Shown in pieces: positions 7,373 through 8,577 of a stretch of DNA of 8,577 bases. This DNA comes from Flavobacterium sp. GTDB lineage: Bacteria; Bacteroidota; Bacteroidia; Flavobacteriales; Flavobacteriaceae. Both the position numbers and the translations under genes were made by a program. The notes beneath the pieces are model-generated. The model was not told the origin of the DNA, ran no database searches, and worked only from the letters and a program-made list of their open reading frames with translations. The stretch lies in NCBI GenBank assembly GCA_005792865.1, contig SXQR01000126.1:1-8577 (forward strand), given 5' to 3'. Each line of letters begins with the position of its first letter. Within the stretch, counting starts at the first letter, position 1.

Positions 7373-7398
7373 TCCTGCCGTCTAATATCTTATTTTTG
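7368..7398 (+). promoter_or_regulatory. Predicted pdhA promoter (Bacteroidetes type)
   Basis: TATTTTTG (7391-7398) is a perfect match to the -7 element TAnnTTTG. The expected -33 position, 19 bases upstream, holds TTTA (7368-7371), one base from TTTG. Initiation would fall near 7405, giving a leader of about 60 bases before the pdhA ATG. The -33 box overlaps one arm of an inverted repeat (7348-7372). The weak -33 box lowers confidence. Confidence 0.5.
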
Positions 7399-7464
7399 CT
7401 TTTCGCAAATTAGGGGGCATCCTGCATTGCCGTTTGTCCTCAAAACCAATTGAAAGACACTGAA

Positions 7465-8463
7465 ATGAAAGAAATTACGAAGGATGTTTACCTTAAGTGG
7501 TATGAAGACATGCTCTTTTGGCGAAAGTTTGAAGATAAACTCGCCGCCCTTTACATCCAGCAAAAAGTTCGCGGATTCCTTCACTTATATAACGGCCAGG
7601 AAGCGGTCCTCGCAGGAGCGCTCCACGTCATGGACCTGAGCAAGGACAAGATGATCACCGCCTACCGAAACCACGTGCAGCCCATCGGAATGGGCGTGGA
7701 CCCAAAGAAGGTCATGGCCGAGCTTTTGGGCAAGGTCACGGGCACGTCAAAAGGTATGGGCGGATCCATGCACATCTTTTCTAAAGAACACGGATTTTAC
7801 GGTGGCCACGGGATCGTGGGCGCACAGATCCCCGTGGGCGCGGGCATTGCCTTCGCCGATAAATATTTTGGGCGCGACGGCGTGACCCTTACCTATTTTG
7901 GTGATGGCGCCGCCCGCCAGGGTTCGTTGCACGAAGCCTTCAACATGGCGATGTTGTGGAAACTTCCGGTAGTATTCATCGTGGAAAACAATGGTTACGC
8001 GATGGGAACCTCGGTTGAACGTACTGCGAACCACGGTGATATCTGGAAATTGGGCCTCGGATATGAAATGCCCTGCGGACCAGTCGACGGCATGAACCCC
8101 GTCAAGGTCGCCGAAGCGATGGACGAGGCCATGGACCGCGCACGCCGCGGAGACGGGCCAACATTCCTTGAAATGAAGACTTACCGCTACCGCGGGCACT
8201 CGATGTCGGACGCGCAACTTTACCGCACCAAGGAAGAGGTCGAGGAGTACAAGAAAATCGACCCGATCACGCAGGTATTGGACATCATCAAGGAAAACAA
8301 TTACGCAACGATATCAGAAATCGAAACGATCGACGAACGCGTGAAGAACCTGGTCGAGGAATGTGCGCAGTTTGCGGAGGAATCCCCATTCCCCGAAGTG
8401 CAGCAGTTGTACGACGTGGTTTACGAACAGGAAAATTATCCATTCATCCCTCATAAACTATAA
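7465..8463 (+). CDS. pdhA: Pyruvate dehydrogenase E1 component, alpha subunit
   Basis: This is the alpha subunit of the thiamine-diphosphate-dependent E1 enzyme, which decarboxylates pyruvate and passes the acetyl group to the lipoyl arm of E2, linking glycolysis to the citric acid cycle. The product has 332 residues, a normal length for this subunit. The thiamine diphosphate and magnesium motif is complete: YFGDGAARQGSLHEAFNMAM begins at 144 with GDG at 146-148 and ends with NN at 175-176. HLYNGQEA (40-47), TAYRNH (65-70) and KGMGGSMHI (96-104) are typical of the pyruvate enzyme. The loop YRYRGHSMSDAQLYRT (240-255) corresponds to the regulatory Ser loop of mitochondrial E1 alpha; in bacteria its phosphorylation is not assumed. 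ATG 7465 is preferred to an in-frame TTG at 7450 because it starts the conserved KEITKDVYLKWYEDML. The E2 gene follows after 3 bases, indicating co-transcription. A branched-chain 2-oxoacid E1 alpha is a less likely alternative. Confidence 0.93.
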   Translation: MKEITKDVYLKWYEDMLFWRKFEDKLAALYIQQKVRGFLHLYNGQEAVLAGALHVMDLSKDKMITAYRNHVQPIGMGVDPKKVMAELLGKVTGTSKGMGGSMHIFSKEHGFYGGHGIVGAQIPVGAGIAFADKYFGRDGVTLTYFGDGAARQGSLHEAFNMAMLWKLPVVFIVENNGYAMGTSVERTANHGDIWKLGLGYEMPCGPVDGMNPVKVAEAMDEAMDRARRGDGPTFLEMKTYRYRGHSMSDAQLYRTKEEVEEYKKIDPITQVLDIIKENNYATISEIETIDERVKNLVEECAQFAEESPFPEVQQLYDVVYEQENYPFIPHKL

Positions 8464-8466
8464 GCT

Positions 8467-8577
8467 ATGGCAACCAAGATAACCATGCCGCGCCTCAGCG
8501 ATACGATGACCGAGGGAACCGTAGCGAAGTGGCTCAAAAAAGTTGGGGACAAGATAAGTGAAGGCGACATCCTCGCC
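8467..8577 (+). CDS. pdhC: Dihydrolipoyl acetyltransferase (E2) of pyruvate dehydrogenase, 5' end only
   Basis: Only the first 37 residues are inside the window. They begin [20 protein letters not shown] and continue [16 protein letters not shown], the first half of a lipoyl domain of 2-oxoacid dehydrogenase E2 proteins. The lipoylated lysine would be expected within the next several residues, beyond the right edge. E2 accepts the acetyl group from E1 and transfers it to coenzyme A. The ATG lies 3 bases after the pdhA stop codon and has no Shine-Dalgarno sequence, so translation is probably coupled to pdhA. The DTMTEG signature favours the pyruvate over the 2-oxoglutarate enzyme. The symbol pdhC (aceF in other bacteria) rests on pdhA being its direct partner. 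Confidence 0.88.
   Translation, partial: MATKITMPRLSDTMTEGTVAKWLKKVGDKISEGDILA

Noticed and set aside
7747..8217. A 156-codon open frame on the minus strand inside pdhA
   Set aside because: It is antisense to the thiamine-diphosphate-binding core of pdhA and shows no domain; it is a codon-bias shadow.

Overview
The window looks like chromosomal DNA from a gliding or type IX-secreting member of the Bacteroidetes, most likely family Flavobacteriaceae. Three things support this. The protein set (GldJ, PorU, PorV) belongs to that phylum. Two or three start regions carry the phylum-type promoter (-33 TTG, -7 TAnnTTTG). None of the five start codons has a recognisable Shine-Dalgarno sequence. Coding DNA is conspicuously G+C-rich at third positions, higher than expected for a typical low-GC Flavobacterium, while the intergenic gaps are AT-rich.

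Layout: (1) positions 1-1538, minus strand, gldJ, an outer-membrane-type lipoprotein with a formylglycine-generating-enzyme-like fold; its C-terminus lies off the left edge. (2) 1539-1740, a 202-bp divergent intergenic region with a good gldJ promoter, a small GAAA-loop hairpin and short AT-rich dyads. (3) 1741-5598, porU, the very large C25-family sortase of the type IX secretion system (T9SS). (4) 5639-6805, porV, a FadL-like outer-membrane barrel, with its own near-perfect promoter inside the last codons of porU. (5) 6823-6860, an intrinsic terminator. (6) 6869-7351, cdd, cytidine deaminase. (7) 7465-8463, pdhA, pyruvate dehydrogenase E1 alpha. (8) 8467 to the right edge, the start of the E2 (dihydrolipoyl acetyltransferase) gene, three bases after pdhA.

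The left two thirds form a functional set. T9SS carries cargo with a C-terminal domain (CTD) across the outer membrane; PorV receives the cargo and delivers it to PorU, which cuts off the CTD and attaches the protein to the cell surface; GldJ supports the same secretion and gliding machinery. The right third is housekeeping: pyrimidine salvage and entry of pyruvate into central metabolism.

I see no mobile element, RNA gene, CRISPR array or clearly undescribed system. The most useful second-look points are a canonical EF-hand-type loop in PorV, the porV promoter inside porU, the terminator lying eight bases before the cdd start, a large insertion in the GldJ fold, and pdhA being followed by E2 rather than E1 beta.
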